A DNA stretch of 5,999 nt from Actinomycetota bacterium (lineage in GTDB: Bacteria; Actinomycetota; Thermoleophilia; Gaiellales; Gaiellaceae). The stretch is taken from NCBI GenBank assembly GCA_016870235.1, contig VGCB01000187.1, positions 1 through 5,999 on the forward strand, written 5' to 3'. A program made the position numbers and the translations under genes. Shown in pieces: positions 5,726 through 5,999 of the stretch. The first letter of the stretch is position 1. Every line of letters begins with the position of its first letter. A model generated the notes under the pieces. That model had not been told where the DNA came from. It made no database searches and saw nothing but the letters and a program-made list of their open reading frames with translations.

Positions 5726-5999
5726 TCAGACCGCAGCCGTCGCGTACCGGTCATTCATCTCGGCGAGCGACAGCGACGCGTAGTCGTCCGCGTGCCCCGC
5801 CTGGCCGAAGTCGCGCATCTTGCTTGCGACCAGCGCCTGCATCGCCGCGCGTGCCGGCTTCAGGTAGTCGCGCGGATCGAACTTCTCGGGCGACTCGACG
5901 AACACCTTGCGGATCGCGCCCGTGATCGCGAGCCGGGAGTCGGTGTCGACGTTGATCTTGCGCACGCCGTGCTGGATGCCGAGCTGGATCTCCCTATCG
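5726..5999 (-). CDS. fba: Class II fructose-bisphosphate aldolase, C-terminal 90 residues (partial)
   Basis: Metal-dependent aldolase that splits fructose 1,6-bisphosphate into dihydroxyacetone phosphate and glyceraldehyde 3-phosphate, in glycolysis and gluconeogenesis. The frame is open to the right edge, so the N-terminus and the zinc-binding histidines lie outside the window. The visible part begins REIQLGIQHGVRKINVDTD, whose N-x-D-T-D motif is the substrate-phosphate-binding segment of the family. It continues with RLAITGAIRKVF and the tail EKFDPRDYLKPARAAM, which is typical of the longer class II aldolases. A GTG codon at 5965 inside HGVRK is an internal valine, not the start. The stop is 59 bases before lysA on the same strand, so the two could share a transcript, although their pathways differ. 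Confidence 0.92.
   Translation of the reverse strand, partial: DREIQLGIQHGVRKINVDTDSRLAITGAIRKVFVESPEKFDPRDYLKPARAAMQALVASKMRDFGQAGHADDYASLSLAEMNDRYATAAV

Noticed and set aside
4575..5783. A 402-codon plus-strand frame opposite lysA
   Set aside because: It is antisense to a complete lysA with all PLP motifs and has no family resemblance of its own.

Overview
The window looks like a fragment of a high-GC bacterial chromosome, probably an actinobacterium and perhaps of the Thermoleophilia/Gaiellales kind. That placement is inference. It rests on the very high GC content, the GTG starts, the GTGA stop/start overlaps, an ATP-dependent DNA ligase of the mycobacterial LigB type and an actinobacterial-looking class II aldolase tail. 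I see no rRNA, tRNA, CRISPR array, insertion sequence, integrase, phage gene or toxin-antitoxin pair. I found no clear new multi-gene system. The odd features are a broken ligase frame, a remnant of a propeller gene, a small ORF locked between two genes, a structured divergent intergenic region and an unrecognised secreted protein.

Layout. Positions 1-742 (minus strand) hold the first 247 codons of a secreted protein with two copies of a small domain; it runs off the left edge. Positions 743-955 are a divergent intergenic region with a long imperfect inverted repeat. Positions 956-4246 (plus strand) are one tight run of genes: ATP-dependent DNA ligase (with an apparent single-base deletion near 1336-1339), a RidA-family protein, a 54-codon ORF, and an M24 metallopeptidase. 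Directly after the peptidase stop, 4247-4414 encodes what looks like only the C-terminal end of an SMP-30/gluconolactonase-like propeller. Then come two minus-strand metabolic genes: lysA (4392-5666, diaminopimelate decarboxylase), and the 3' end of a class II fructose-bisphosphate aldolase gene (5726-5999), which runs off the right edge.

How they fit together. The ligase, RidA-like, small ORF and M24 genes are spaced by 9, -4 and -4 bases, so they are probably co-transcribed and translationally coupled. Their functions (nick sealing, a possible small-molecule or metabolite-clearance role, peptide hydrolysis) do not make an obvious pathway. lysA catalyses the last step of lysine synthesis, and the aldolase belongs to central carbon metabolism; they share a strand, 59 bases apart. 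The plus-strand cluster converges on lysA, and I see no convincing intrinsic terminator between them.
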